18,338 nucleotides of DNA, taken from Bryobacteraceae bacterium (lineage in GTDB: Bacteria > Acidobacteriota > Terriglobia > Bryobacterales > Bryobacteraceae). Where the stretch lies: contig JASHQT010000153.1 of assembly GCA_030039005.1 (NCBI GenBank), positions 1 to 18,338 on the forward strand, given 5' to 3'. Each line of letters opens with the position of its first letter. Positions within the stretch are counted from its first letter, which is position 1. The notes below the pieces were generated by a model. The model worked only from the letters and a program-made list of their open reading frames with translations, made no database searches and had not been told where the DNA came from. The translations under genes and the position numbers were made by a program. Below, in pieces: positions 1 to 8,900 of this stretch.

Positions 1-812
1 TGCAGCGCCCGCTCGCGCGAAACGCCCGCTGGGATTGGAACCAGTGCCGCGATGCGATCATATACCAGCCGCCGCTCTGGAACATCCACCCGCTGCAGCA
101 AATGCCACAGGGTCAAGGTATCGCGGACCCGTGCCAGCGCGAGAATCGTTTTCAGCGCGCCTTCCTGGTCTTTCGCGAGGCCGAAATCGTCCACGGCTTG
201 TTTCAAGTTGTCAGGGGCGTCGTCAAAATATGGAATGCCCGGCCCGATACGAGGATAGGTTCGGCAGCTTGCGCCCGCTGGGATCAGCGATTCGACGCCC
301 TTCCATTGGAAGGACACCCAACCCTTGGTTACCGTGAGCGAACCGAGGCCCAGATCGTTGGCTGAGAGCGTGTACTCGCAGCCAAGATCGATCGCGGTAG
401 CAGACGCAGTATCCACAAAGAATAACCTGGGCGGAGCGGAAATCGTAGCTCGAATCTCACCGTGACTGAGGACAAGACGATGCTCATTGGGACGATCTGC
501 CACTACCCTTAAACGAGTGCCGGGCTCGAGTTCTACGGATCCGATCGCCCCAATCCCCAGCGTCATTCGAGAGTGGGCGTTCGTTTCGATCCATGGATCG
601 CGGCGTTCGAACGTCCAGTAGACCGCGCAGACGACCGCTGCCGCCGATACGGCAGCAAGTACCCAATGCCACGCGAGCCGGTGAGAGCGCGGCGTTGACC
701 GCTGGCGATCGAGCTCGGTCTCGATGGCCGGCCAGATTGCATCTGGAGCCTCGACCAACGGAAGATGATCCAACATTTTCCTTCCGAACTCTGCTTTTTC
801 CTGCTCAGACAT
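1..812 (-). CDS. FecR-domain membrane protein, putative anti-sigma factor (3' end off the window)
   Basis: This frame is open from an ATG at 812 to the left edge, about 270 codons, with no stop, so the C-terminus is missing. The N-terminal ~48 residues are polar and presumably cytoplasmic. One hydrophobic helix at about residues 49-67 (HWVLAAVSAAAVVCAVYWTF) should span the inner membrane. Residues ~85-180 resemble a FecR domain, with pattern G-I-A-T-I, then FFVDTASATAIDLGCEYTLS, then LTVTKGWVSFQW and a closing PAG. The start codon lies inside the sigma gene (8-bp overlap at ATGTCTGA), which suggests translational coupling, and GAAAGG upstream can serve as ribosome binding site. By position it is the likely regulator of the sigma factor. 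No Cys/His zinc-binding anti-sigma motif is visible in the N-terminus. Membrane topology and the FecR match are reasonably sure; the anti-sigma role is inferred. Confidence 0.75.
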   Translation of the reverse strand, partial: MSEQEKAEFGRKMLDHLPLVEAPDAIWPAIETELDRQRSTPRSHRLAWHWVLAAVSAAAVVCAVYWTFERRDPWIETNAHSRMTLGIGAIGSVELEPGTRLRVVADRPNEHRLVLSHGEIRATISAPPRLFFVDTASATAIDLGCEYTLSANDLGLGSLTVTKGWVSFQWKGVESLIPAGASCRTYPRIGPGIPYFDDAPDNLKQAVDDFGLAKDQEGALKTILALARVRDTLTLWHLLQRVDVPERRLVYDRIAALVPIPAGVSRERAL

Positions 813-1389
813 GCGTGCCTTTCAAGGCCTGGAGCCGATCCGCCAGCATCCGATGACCGCGGTTGAGTCTGGATGCCACTGTGCCCATCGAACAGCGCAG
901 TACACGCGCCATCTGTTCATAGGAGAGATCGTCGAAATAGCGCAGCAAGACCACGATTCGATACTTCGGCGGCAGCGCCGAAACGGCACTCCGCACCGAA
1001 CTGGCTACTTGAGCGCGGGCGTAATCCTGTTCCTGCGAGGCTGGGTCCGCAAACGCCTCCAAATCGCTGGAGACCAGCGGTTCGGATTTACGCCGCTTCA
1101 CCGCATCCATGCAGGCGTTTACGGCCAATCGATACAGCCAGGTGGAGAAATCGGCATCCCCACGAAATCGATTCAGATTCGCAATTACTTTCAAGAAGAC
1201 CATCTGGACGACGTCGCTAGCCGCCGCTCGATCGCCATGCAGGAAATAAAGTGCGACCGAATAAACGCGGTCTTTATAAAGATCGTAGAGCGCACGAAAC
1301 GCTTCCCGGTCGCCCGACCGGCAGGCTGCAACAAGCTCGGCGCTGCTCTGGCGATCGATCAGATCAACCACCGGGGATTTAGACGCCAC
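805..1389 (-). CDS. ECF RNA polymerase sigma factor (sigma-70 family, RpoE-like)
   Basis: A 194-residue protein of normal length for extracytoplasmic-function sigma factors, which direct RNA polymerase to stress- or envelope-related promoters. Region 2 covers about residues 20-95: GDREAFRALYDLYKDRVYSV, then DVVQMVFLKV and FSTWLYRLAVNACMD. Region 4 covers about residues 130-190: LPPKYRIVVLLRYFDDLSYE, followed by the helix-turn-helix MARVLRCSMGTVASRLNRGH. The start is GTG with GGAAGAAAAG about 9 nt upstream; I found no ATG in the same frame in the 41 nt upstream. The stop lies 8 bp inside the FecR-domain gene, so the two are probably one operon. It is divergent from the secreted-protein gene at 1518 across 128 bp, but no convincing ECF-type promoter is visible there. 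Family assignment is firm; the regulon is unknown. Confidence 0.93.
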   Translation of the reverse strand: MASKSPVVDLIDRQSSAELVAACRSGDREAFRALYDLYKDRVYSVALYFLHGDRAAASDVVQMVFLKVIANLNRFRGDADFSTWLYRLAVNACMDAVKRRKSEPLVSSDLEAFADPASQEQDYARAQVASSVRSAVSALPPKYRIVVLLRYFDDLSYEQMARVLRCSMGTVASRLNRGHRMLADRLQALKGTHV

Positions 1390-1517
1390 GTGGACCGCTT
1401 TTCTTCCATTTTCATCCGACGCAGGCCCCGTTCACCCATCCCTACTGGAAACTCGCAAACGGCTTACACTGAAAGATGTCGCGTCCTCTCGCGTCCGGTG
1501 CATCCAAAATCCAAAAT
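1390..1517. promoter_or_regulatory. Divergent intergenic region between the sigma factor and secreted-protein genes
   Basis: This 128-bp gap must hold the promoters for both directions. TACACT at 1465-1470 is a possible plus-strand -10 box, but nothing resembling a -35 box lies 16-18 bp upstream. A GGAAACT at 1447-1453 looks like half of an ECF -35 element, without a matching -10. Two tandem copies of CCAAAAT precede the ATG at 1518, and no Shine-Dalgarno sequence is visible there. I cannot assign a promoter with confidence. Confidence 0.3.
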
Positions 1518-3509
1518 ATGAAACGACTCGTTTGGAGCTGTGTGCTTCTGTTCCTGGTGGCGGCCTGGCCCGGCGCCGCACAAAGCTGGGATACCAGCGG
1601 TAATGGATTGCTGAAGGGCACGTATTACTTCCGCCAGGTTATGTGGCTCGGCGGGTATAATTCCTCTAACGATCTTGAGGAAGCCATAGCCGTCTACGGC
1701 AGCATCGTGTTCGGTGGTGATGGAACCTATGCCCTCACCGCAAAGGCTGCCGATGCGGCCGAAAACACGGTCACATCGATTACCGGCAGCGGCACCTACA
1801 CCATCGCCGCCAGCGGCTACGGCTATATGTCCACACCGCTCCAATTCGTTTACTCCAAATTCAAGGGCGATGAGATCAATTTGCTGGTGTCGCCATCCCA
1901 AGTCGCGGTAGGAAGCACGACCGATAACAACAGCGGCTATAACGACCTGTTCGTTGCCGCACCGGCGCCCACTTCGACGCCTTCGCTTGAGGGCACATTT
2001 TCGGTTATCGGTGTAGGCGTTCCCGCTCTGGCTTTGGACTTGAGCCAAACGCGCGCTTACTCATTTACGATGACGGGCGCCGGCAGTACAGTCTCCACCA
2101 CGGCCCTCACCGGGACCCTAGGGCTGAACGTCACGGCGCTGACGCAGCCGGCTTTCTCCGGGGTGAAGTATTCCGTGAACTCCGGCGCCGCCGCCGTGAC
2201 ATTCGGTAACGAGCTGACGACGGCTGATCTCGATACTAACTTGATGTCCGGCACCAAGGACTTTTATTTTTCGCCCGATGGTAATTTCTTTTTCGGTGGC
2301 GATCCCGAGGATACCGACTTCATTGTCGGCGTGCGACAGGACTCCACCGCTTCCTTCGTTACCAATATTCCGTACTACACAGGCGGGTTCTTTCAGGACG
2401 ATTCCCAGGTCAGCAATTGCGGCTGTGTCTGGCTCAACAGCACCTATGGCGGCTACGACGTCCTCACCGATGGCAACGGCGCGGAAGCTCTAGCGCACGA
2501 GCGGGACAACGCGGTGGGCCCGCCACGCGGCAGCTTCACCGCGGATGACAGTTACCTCGCTCTCCTAACCCTCGCGGGCAGCACCTACACTGATTTCGAC
2601 AACGCATACTTCTTCGGCCCGAATGGCACATTCGCGATCGGCTTTGCGAACGCGGGCTCCGGATTCCTAGGCATCGAAATCTTGCTGGAGGGGCCCAGCT
2701 ACACGTCGGCTCCCACTTCGGCGCCCTATATCTTTCCGACCGGCATCTTGAACGCAGGTTCTCTCGTCCCCTTCACCGCGGAGCTGGCGCCCGGGGAATT
2801 CATCTCGATTTTCGGCGCCAACCTGGCAACCAAAACCGCGACGGACCCCACTCTTCCCAATGAGTTGGGGGGCGTGCAAGTGCTGGTGAATGGAGTTCCG
2901 GCCGACATCCGTTACGTTAGCCCCGGCCAGATCAACGCGGCGATCCCGCTGGGTATCGACACCAGCATCGCCTCGATTCAGGTGGTCAACAGCCTGGGCA
3001 CGTCGAACACATTCAGTAACTACTTGGGCCAGACCCAACCCGGCATCTTCAATAGTGCAACTTCCGCAGCAGCCGTTTTCCACGCCAACAACACGATCGT
3101 CAGCCCTCTGAACCCCGCCGTCGTCGGTGAGGAATTGGCGATTTATCTTACGGGCCTTGGCGCGCTGGACTCCTCGGGCTACGCCACCAACCTCAGCTCC
3201 CTGGGTGTCACATTCTCCAACGTGACGGCGACGATTGACTACGCCGGCATTGAGCCGGGAACGTCACTCGCCATCGGAGCCGGCTACCAGATGAATGTGA
3301 CCGTGCCAAGCGGAACGAGTTCCGGCTTAATTTATCTGGCGATCGGAGGACTGAACGCCTACAACGGCGAAGCGCTCATTTGCGTTACCAGTTGTTCCGG
3401 CTCGTCGATTCGAACTGGAGTCCACGGCCGGGCAGCTAACACTACTCGCTCCGCCGTGCGGCCACGCTTCCCCGATTCGCCCAAGGTCGTCTTCGCGCCG
3501 CGCCCATAG
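1518..3509 (+). CDS. Secreted protein with Solibacter C-terminal (TIGR03437-like) domain
   Basis: A predicted exported protein of 663 residues. From the ATG at 1518 the N-terminus is a clean signal peptide (MKRLVWSCVLLFLVAAWPGA, cleavage likely just after AQ). An in-frame ATG at 1476 would add 14 residues ahead of it and is less likely. Residues ~23-400 are rich in Gly, Ser, Thr and aromatics, with strand-like pieces such as GTYYFRQV, YGSIVFGGDGTYAL, SGTYTIAASGYGYM and FYFSPDGNFFFGG; I recognise no enzyme in this part. Residues ~408-625 match the TIGR03437-like domain: ILNAGSLVPF, APGEFISIFGANLA, VLVNGVPADIRYVSPGQINA and LTGLGALD. An Arg-rich tail of about 38 residues follows (626-663). Proteins of this kind are abundant in Solibacter relatives and are presumably surface or extracellular; the function is unknown. 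It converges on isocitrate dehydrogenase with only 20 bp between the stops. Confidence 0.85.
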   Translation: MKRLVWSCVLLFLVAAWPGAAQSWDTSGNGLLKGTYYFRQVMWLGGYNSSNDLEEAIAVYGSIVFGGDGTYALTAKAADAAENTVTSITGSGTYTIAASGYGYMSTPLQFVYSKFKGDEINLLVSPSQVAVGSTTDNNSGYNDLFVAAPAPTSTPSLEGTFSVIGVGVPALALDLSQTRAYSFTMTGAGSTVSTTALTGTLGLNVTALTQPAFSGVKYSVNSGAAAVTFGNELTTADLDTNLMSGTKDFYFSPDGNFFFGGDPEDTDFIVGVRQDSTASFVTNIPYYTGGFFQDDSQVSNCGCVWLNSTYGGYDVLTDGNGAEALAHERDNAVGPPRGSFTADDSYLALLTLAGSTYTDFDNAYFFGPNGTFAIGFANAGSGFLGIEILLEGPSYTSAPTSAPYIFPTGILNAGSLVPFTAELAPGEFISIFGANLATKTATDPTLPNELGGVQVLVNGVPADIRYVSPGQINAAIPLGIDTSIASIQVVNSLGTSNTFSNYLGQTQPGIFNSATSAAAVFHANNTIVSPLNPAVVGEELAIYLTGLGALDSSGYATNLSSLGVTFSNVTATIDYAGIEPGTSLAIGAGYQMNVTVPSGTSSGLIYLAIGGLNAYNGEALICVTSCSGSSIRTGVHGRAANTTRSAVRPRFPDSPKVVFAPRP

Positions 3510-3529
3510 AGACATCCACGCGCGTACGT

Positions 3530-5749
3530 CTACATTCGATCTATGATGGCGTTCAGCGTAGCGCTCGGCCGCATCGCCACGGCGCACTTGGCATCGTCCG
3601 GCAAATAGTATCCCCCAATGTCCACCCGCTTGCCCTGCGCCGCCAGCAACTCCTGAGTGATCTGGCCTTCATTCTCCGCGAGCGCGGCGGCTACCGGAGT
3701 GAAGCGTTGCTTCAACTCCCCGTCCTCGTCCTGAGCGGCGAGTGCCTTGGCCCACGCCAACGCGAGATAGTATGTCGAGCCGCGGTTGTCGATCTCGTTC
3801 ACCTTGCGCGAAGGCTCGCGGGCGTCTTCGAGGTACTGGCCGATGGCCTGGTCCAGCGTCTTTGCAAGCAACGCGGCGCGCCGGTTGCCGGTCCTCGTCG
3901 CGATAAACTCCAGCGAGGGCACCAGCGCGCAGTATTCACCTAGCGAGTCCCAGCGCAGATGCCCTTCTTTCACGAACTGCTGCACGTGCTTGGGCGCCGA
4001 ACCGCCGGCCCCGGTTTCTAACATTGCGCCGCCTTCAAGCAGCGGCACGATGGAGAGCATCCGCGCGCTGGTCCCTAACTCGAGAATCGGGAACAGGTCG
4101 GTGAGATAGTCACGAAGCACGTTCCCCGTGACGGAGATGGTGTCCTCGCCGCGGCGAATCCGCTCCAGCGAGAATTTCATCGCGTCCACTGGCTTCATGA
4201 TCTTGATTTCCAGTCCCGAGAGGTCGTGTTCCCGTAAATAGGCAGTCACCTTTCGAATGATTTGCGCGTCGTGACCACGATCCGGGTCGAGCCAGAATAC
4301 CGCGGGTGCGCCGGTTGCTCGCGCGCGTGTGACACCCAGCTTTACCCAATCACGAATGGCCTCGTCTTTCGTCTGGCAGGCGCGGAAGATATCGCCGCGC
4401 TCGGCGCTTTGTTCGAGCAGCGTTGTGCCGCCGGCATCCACGATGCGAATCGTGCCATTGCCGGGAGCGGTAAACGTTTTGTCGTGCGAACCGTACTCTT
4501 CGGCCTTTTGCGCCATGAGCCCGACATTGGACACGCTGCCCATGGTCGCCGGATCGAATTGCCCGTGCTGTTTGCAGTCCTCGATCATGACCGCATACAT
4601 GGTGGCGTAGCAGCGGTCCGGGATCATAGCCACAGTGTCTTCGAGCGCGTCCCGTTTGTTCCACATCTTGCCGCCGTCGCGAATCACCACCGGCATGGAT
4701 GCGTCAATGATCACGTCGTTGGGAACGTGCAGGTTGGTCTTGCCCGCCCGCGAGTCGACCATCGCCAAACCGGGGCCCTTGTCGTAGCAAGCCGCGATAT
4801 CGGCTTCGATTTCGGCCTTCTTGCCGGCCGGAAGCTGATCGAGTTTGCCGAGGATGTCGGCCAGTCCATTGTTGACGTTGCCGCCGATTTCCTGGATCGC
4901 GCCCGCGTGCTTCTCCAGGGCATCGGCGAAATACACCCCCACGCAGTGCCCGAACATGATGGGATCGGAGATCTTCATCATGGTGCACTTCAGATGCAGC
5001 GACAACAGAGCATTGTCCGCTTTCGCGGCGGCCATTTGCTCGGCATAAAATCTCCGCAGCGCCGCCACGTTCATCACCGCGCAGTCGATCACTTCGCCTG
5101 CGAGCAGCGGGATGTTCTGCTTCAGCACCTTCACCGCGCCGGCTGCATCCACAAATTCGATGCGCACGTTGGTTGCGGCGCTTACCGTCGTGGATTTCTC
5201 GCTGCCGTAGAAATCCTTGGCACTCATGTGGGCCACACGCGTGACGGAACCCGATTCAGGCCAGCCCTTCATCATCCGGTGTGGGTGCTTCCGCGCGAAC
5301 GCTTTCACCGACTTCGAAGCACGACGGTCCGAATTGCCTTCGCGCAAAACGGGGTTCACCGCCGAACCCAGCACCACGGCGAAGCGGGCCTGCACTGCAC
5401 GTTCCTCTTCGGTCGCGGGCGTCTCGGGATAATCGGGGATGTTGTAGCCCTTCCCGCGAAGTTCCGCAATCGCTTCCCGGAGTTGCGGAATCGAGGCGCT
5501 GATGTTGGGGAGTTTGATGATATTGGCCTCTGGTGTCTGCGCCAGCTCCCCCAGGCGCGTCAACTCATCGGGAATCTTCTGGTCGTTCCGCAGGCACTCC
5601 GGGAAGTTGGCGATGATACGTCCAGCGAGCGAGATGTCAGCCGTTTCGATCTCCACGCCTGTCCCCTTCGAGTACGCTCGCAGGATGGGTAGCAGCGCGT
5701 ACGACGCGAGCGCGGGCGCCTCGTCGGTCTTGGTCCAAGTAAGCTTCAT
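3530..5749 (-). CDS. icd: Isocitrate dehydrogenase, NADP-dependent, monomeric type
   Basis: This cytoplasmic TCA-cycle enzyme oxidatively decarboxylates isocitrate to 2-oxoglutarate, producing NADPH. The 739-residue length fits the monomeric (IDH-II) family of about 740 residues, not the ~415-residue homodimeric type. Family landmarks in order: [19 protein letters not shown] (~76-94), [13 protein letters not shown] (~132-144, with the substrate-contacting Ser of the GNSDRR motif at 140), [18 protein letters not shown] (~251-268), [20 protein letters not shown] (~344-363), [11 protein letters not shown] (~416-426), [17 protein letters not shown] and [20 protein letters not shown]. The ATG start has only a weak GAG upstream, but the N-terminus [20 protein letters not shown] is typical of the family. 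It stands alone, with a near-perfect -10 box 75 bp upstream of the start. No catalytic motif I recognise is broken. Identification is firm. Confidence 0.97.
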   Translation of the reverse strand: MKLTWTKTDEAPALASYALLPILRAYSKGTGVEIETADISLAGRIIANFPECLRNDQKIPDELTRLGELAQTPEANIIKLPNISASIPQLREAIAELRGKGYNIPDYPETPATEEERAVQARFAVVLGSAVNPVLREGNSDRRASKSVKAFARKHPHRMMKGWPESGSVTRVAHMSAKDFYGSEKSTTVSAATNVRIEFVDAAGAVKVLKQNIPLLAGEVIDCAVMNVAALRRFYAEQMAAAKADNALLSLHLKCTMMKISDPIMFGHCVGVYFADALEKHAGAIQEIGGNVNNGLADILGKLDQLPAGKKAEIEADIAACYDKGPGLAMVDSRAGKTNLHVPNDVIIDASMPVVIRDGGKMWNKRDALEDTVAMIPDRCYATMYAVMIEDCKQHGQFDPATMGSVSNVGLMAQKAEEYGSHDKTFTAPGNGTIRIVDAGGTTLLEQSAERGDIFRACQTKDEAIRDWVKLGVTRARATGAPAVFWLDPDRGHDAQIIRKVTAYLREHDLSGLEIKIMKPVDAMKFSLERIRRGEDTISVTGNVLRDYLTDLFPILELGTSARMLSIVPLLEGGAMLETGAGGSAPKHVQQFVKEGHLRWDSLGEYCALVPSLEFIATRTGNRRAALLAKTLDQAIGQYLEDAREPSRKVNEIDNRGSTYYLALAWAKALAAQDEDGELKQRFTPVAAALAENEGQITQELLAAQGKRVDIGGYYLPDDAKCAVAMRPSATLNAIIDRM

Positions 5750-5822
5750 GTATTGATCTCAGTGTGAATGAATGTAGGAAGAACGCGGTCGCCAAGCGGG
5801 TAAATCATCACATTAGCTCTCT

Positions 5823-5828
5823 ATTATA
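5823..5828 (-). promoter_or_regulatory. -10 box of the isocitrate dehydrogenase promoter
   Basis: On the minus strand this is TATAAT, identical to the sigma-70 -10 consensus, standing out in GC-rich surroundings. The start codon is about 75 bp downstream. I see no good -35 element at 16-18 bp spacing; TTGAGA on the same strand is only 12 bp away. The 5' leader would be around 65 nt with no obvious structure. Confidence 0.5.
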
Positions 5829-5884
5829 CCCGCGCGAAGTTCTCAAATCGTAAGGAGAAGAGAACGTGAACCGCGCGCCCCTGG

Positions 5885-5893
5885 TGCTACAAT
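5885..5893 (+). promoter_or_regulatory. Possible extended -10 promoter inside the 5' end of the SBBP-protein frame
   Basis: TGCTACAAT fits the extended -10 pattern TGnTAtAAT with one mismatch. A transcript starting around 5900 would place the GTG at 5935 about 35 nt downstream with a strong ribosome binding site, and would leave out the alternative GTG at 5866. No -35 box is visible at normal spacing, which extended -10 promoters may lack. Confidence 0.35.
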
Positions 5894-5922
5894 CGAACTA
5901 CTCAACTCCGCGTCCAAGCTTC

Positions 5923-5928
5923 GGAGGT
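5923..5928 (+). promoter_or_regulatory. Ribosome binding site favouring the GTG at 5935
   Basis: GGAGGT lies 6 nt before the GTG at 5935. It competes with AAGGAG at 5852-5857, which lies 8 nt before the in-frame GTG at 5866. The signal peptide begins immediately at 5935, which favours this site. Confidence 0.55.
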
Positions 5929-5934
5929 AAGTTT

Positions 5935-8900
5935 GTGCGCGTTTTTCTTTGCCTATTCTTAACTTGGTGCGGTTGTGCCGCGGCCAACGGTGTGCTGCAA
6001 CAACCTAACGCGGTCGCGTTTGAAGCGCGTGATGGTGAATATGTTGCGCACGGCCGTGCTTATGCGCTGTCGCTTTCCTCCGGCGGCGGGGTCCTGAATA
6101 TCGGCGGCCATTCCGTGCGCATCGCCTTGGCGGACGTGAATCCGAAATCGTCGGTCAAAGGGCTGGACCCGATGCCGGGGAGGGCGACATATGTCTTCGG
6201 CGCGCAACGCGCGTCCTATGCTCTGTTCGGCCGCGTCCGTTGGACCGGCATCTATCCGGGCATTGACGCTGTGTTCCGGGGAAATCAAGAGCGCCTGGAA
6301 TACGACTTTAACATTGCCGCCCGAACCGATCCCCGGCGCATCCGGCTCGCGTTCTCCGGCGCCGACGAAATGCATGTCGAAGCCAACGGCGATTTGGTTC
6401 TGCGCGCAGGCGGGTTCGAGATCCGGCAGCCCAAACCATTTGCTTACCAGATTGTTGCGGGCGTAAATCAGCCGGTGGATGTCGCCTATCAGATCGGCAA
6501 AGGAGCTCAAGTCGGATTCCGCATCGGCGCCTATGACCCCGAGCGCGCGCTGGTCATCGATCCGGCCATTGTCTTCGATCAGACCTTCGGCGGAAGCGGG
6601 AGCAGTCTCGCAGCCGGTTTTGCGCGCGACTCGCAGGGCAACCTGTATGTAACCGGCAACACCGATTCCCCCAACTTCCCCACCGTCAATGCGCTCCAGG
6701 GCCAGCCCGCTTCGGCGCCGCTTGCCACCACGTCGAACTCCGGAAAAACCTGGAGCAACCAGTTTCTGGGTCCTTCGGTCACCGTGTCCGCGATCGCTGC
6801 CGCTCCGTCCGCGCCATCGGTGCTCTACGTCGCCACCAACGCCGGCATCTTCAACAGTTCCGATAACGGCGGTTCATTCACCGCAGCCGCGGACACAGGA
6901 CTCTCCGGACAGGTCTCGCTGCTGGCCGTCGATGCAGGCTCTTCCACTACGCTGTACGCCGCCACGCAGAAAGGCATTTTCATCAGCACCGACGGCGCTT
7001 CCACCTGGCAGGCGTCAACCAACGGGATCGCGGGCACTGGGATCACCGTGCTGGTGGCCCATCCCACACAGGCCGGCACCCTATATGCCGGGGTTCAGAA
7101 TCCGGCCGTTCTTTACCGCAGCACGAACTCCGGACAAAGCTGGACCCCGCTCACCTTGCCCTTGGACTTCGAACAACAGCCGCCCGTTGTCATTGCCATG
7201 GCTGTCGGATCGAACGGATCGCTGGTCGTCGGCACTCCCCTCGGCCCGCTCCTGCTTTCCTCCGATGCGGGAAACACCTGGACCGCCGGCGCGAATCAAA
7301 TGGTCTCAAATAATCAGACGATCGTGATCTCGCCCACCGACCCCAGCACCGTCTACCTGGTCTTCAATTCCGCCGTAATGAAAAGCACCAACGGTGGGCA
7401 GAGTTTCACCACGCTGACCACCTTCCCGAATCCGCAGCAGTATGAGCTTGCCATCGACCCTCGGAACCCATCCACTCTGTACGCCGCCGCGTTCAACGTG
7501 GTCTATCAAAGCACAAACTCCGGTGCGACCTGGTCGTCCCTTCCGCTGCCCTACGCCATCGCGCCCAACGTCACTTTTGTCTCTCCCGCCAATTCGGCGC
7601 TCACGTTGGGACAGGCGATTCAATTCAACGTATCTGTCACCAAGTGGAGTCCCGACAGCGGCCAGATCCTCTACTCCACGTATTTCGGCGGCGCTGGGAG
7701 CAACACCGCCACCGGCATCACCGTGGACCCGTCCGGCAGCGCCTATATCACCGGATTGACAAGCGGCACGAATTTCCCGGTCACTCCCGGCGCCTACCAG
7801 TTCAAAGCCACTGGCTCCAGCTTAGGAGAGCCGGTCTTTGTCGCCAAGCTCAGCCCCGATGGTTCTCAACTGGATTACGCCGCGCTGCTCGGAAACTCTG
7901 CCTATAGTACGCCGGCCATCGCCGTCGATAGCACCGGCGAAGCTGTCATCATCGGCGCCACGCAAGGCAACTACCCGGTGACCCCGAACGCGTTCGAGTC
8001 CACTGCCGGAGCCAACTGTGCGATTACCGGAGGTCTTGCGGGCTACAACACAACCGGCGCCGCGTTTGTCACCAAGCTCTCGGCAAACGGTGAATCCCTC
8101 GTTTACTCGACGCTACTCGGCGGAAGCTGCGCGACGTACGGCAATAACCTCGTGATCGATGCTTCGGGCAACGCCTGGGTGGTCGGTTCGACGATTTCTT
8201 CCGATTTCCCCGTTACCTCCGATGCGCTTCAGCCCAAGTACGGCGGCGGCACGTATGACGGCGATGGATTCCTCGCGCGCTTCAGTCCCACCGGTTCGCT
8301 TGAATACGCCACCTATATCGGAGGCCCGGCGTATGACTCATTGAATGCACTCACGTTCGATCGATCCGGCAATATTTTTCTTACGGGCGAGACGGCGGGC
8401 CTTTCGCAGCCGTCATCGCCGAATGCTTATCAACCGAAAGCCAGCGCAAGCTGCTACGCCTTCAGCATCGGACCAAGCTTTTATGAACCGCAGGGCAACG
8501 CCGTCGTTTTGAAGCTCGATCCGGAGGCGCATTCCGTCCTGGGCCTGACTTACGAAGGCGCGCCGGGCTGCCTGATACCCACGGCGATCGCGGTGGACGG
8601 CTCGGGCGAGCCGTGGATCGCGGGCGGGATTAACCCCGCCGGCAATTCGCTGCCGAGCGTGGGCCCGCTCGAGCTCGGAGAGTTGGGGTTTATTAGCAAG
8701 TTCAGCTCGGACTTTACGCGACTGCTTTTTTCCACCGCCTACAATTCGATCGCCGGCCTCACGCTCGATTCCTCCGGGTTCGCCTACGTCGCCGGCACCA
8801 CCGCGAACGATTCTGCAGCCTACGTCGACAAGATCGATGCAACGCCGTCCGCAATTACGATTAACTCAATCACACCCGCCGGCCTTCCCAGTCCCGAGCC

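Noticed and set aside
1447..1470. GGAAACT plus TACACT as an ECF or housekeeping promoter for the gene at 1518
   Set aside because: The two elements belong to different promoter types, and neither has a matching partner at correct spacing.
811..1521. A 236-codon plus-strand open frame opposite the sigma factor
   Set aside because: It is antisense to a clear sigma factor and shows no domain or ribosome binding site.
4262..5692. A 476-codon plus-strand open frame opposite isocitrate dehydrogenase
   Set aside because: The protein is His/Arg-rich with no recognisable family, and it lies wholly antisense to a highly conserved enzyme. It is a by-product of GC-rich codon use.
6727..7535. Sialidase activity suggested by the Asp-box repeats
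   Set aside because: Asp boxes are structural and occur in many non-enzymatic propellers. I see no catalytic Arg triad or Tyr/Glu pair that would support a sialidase.
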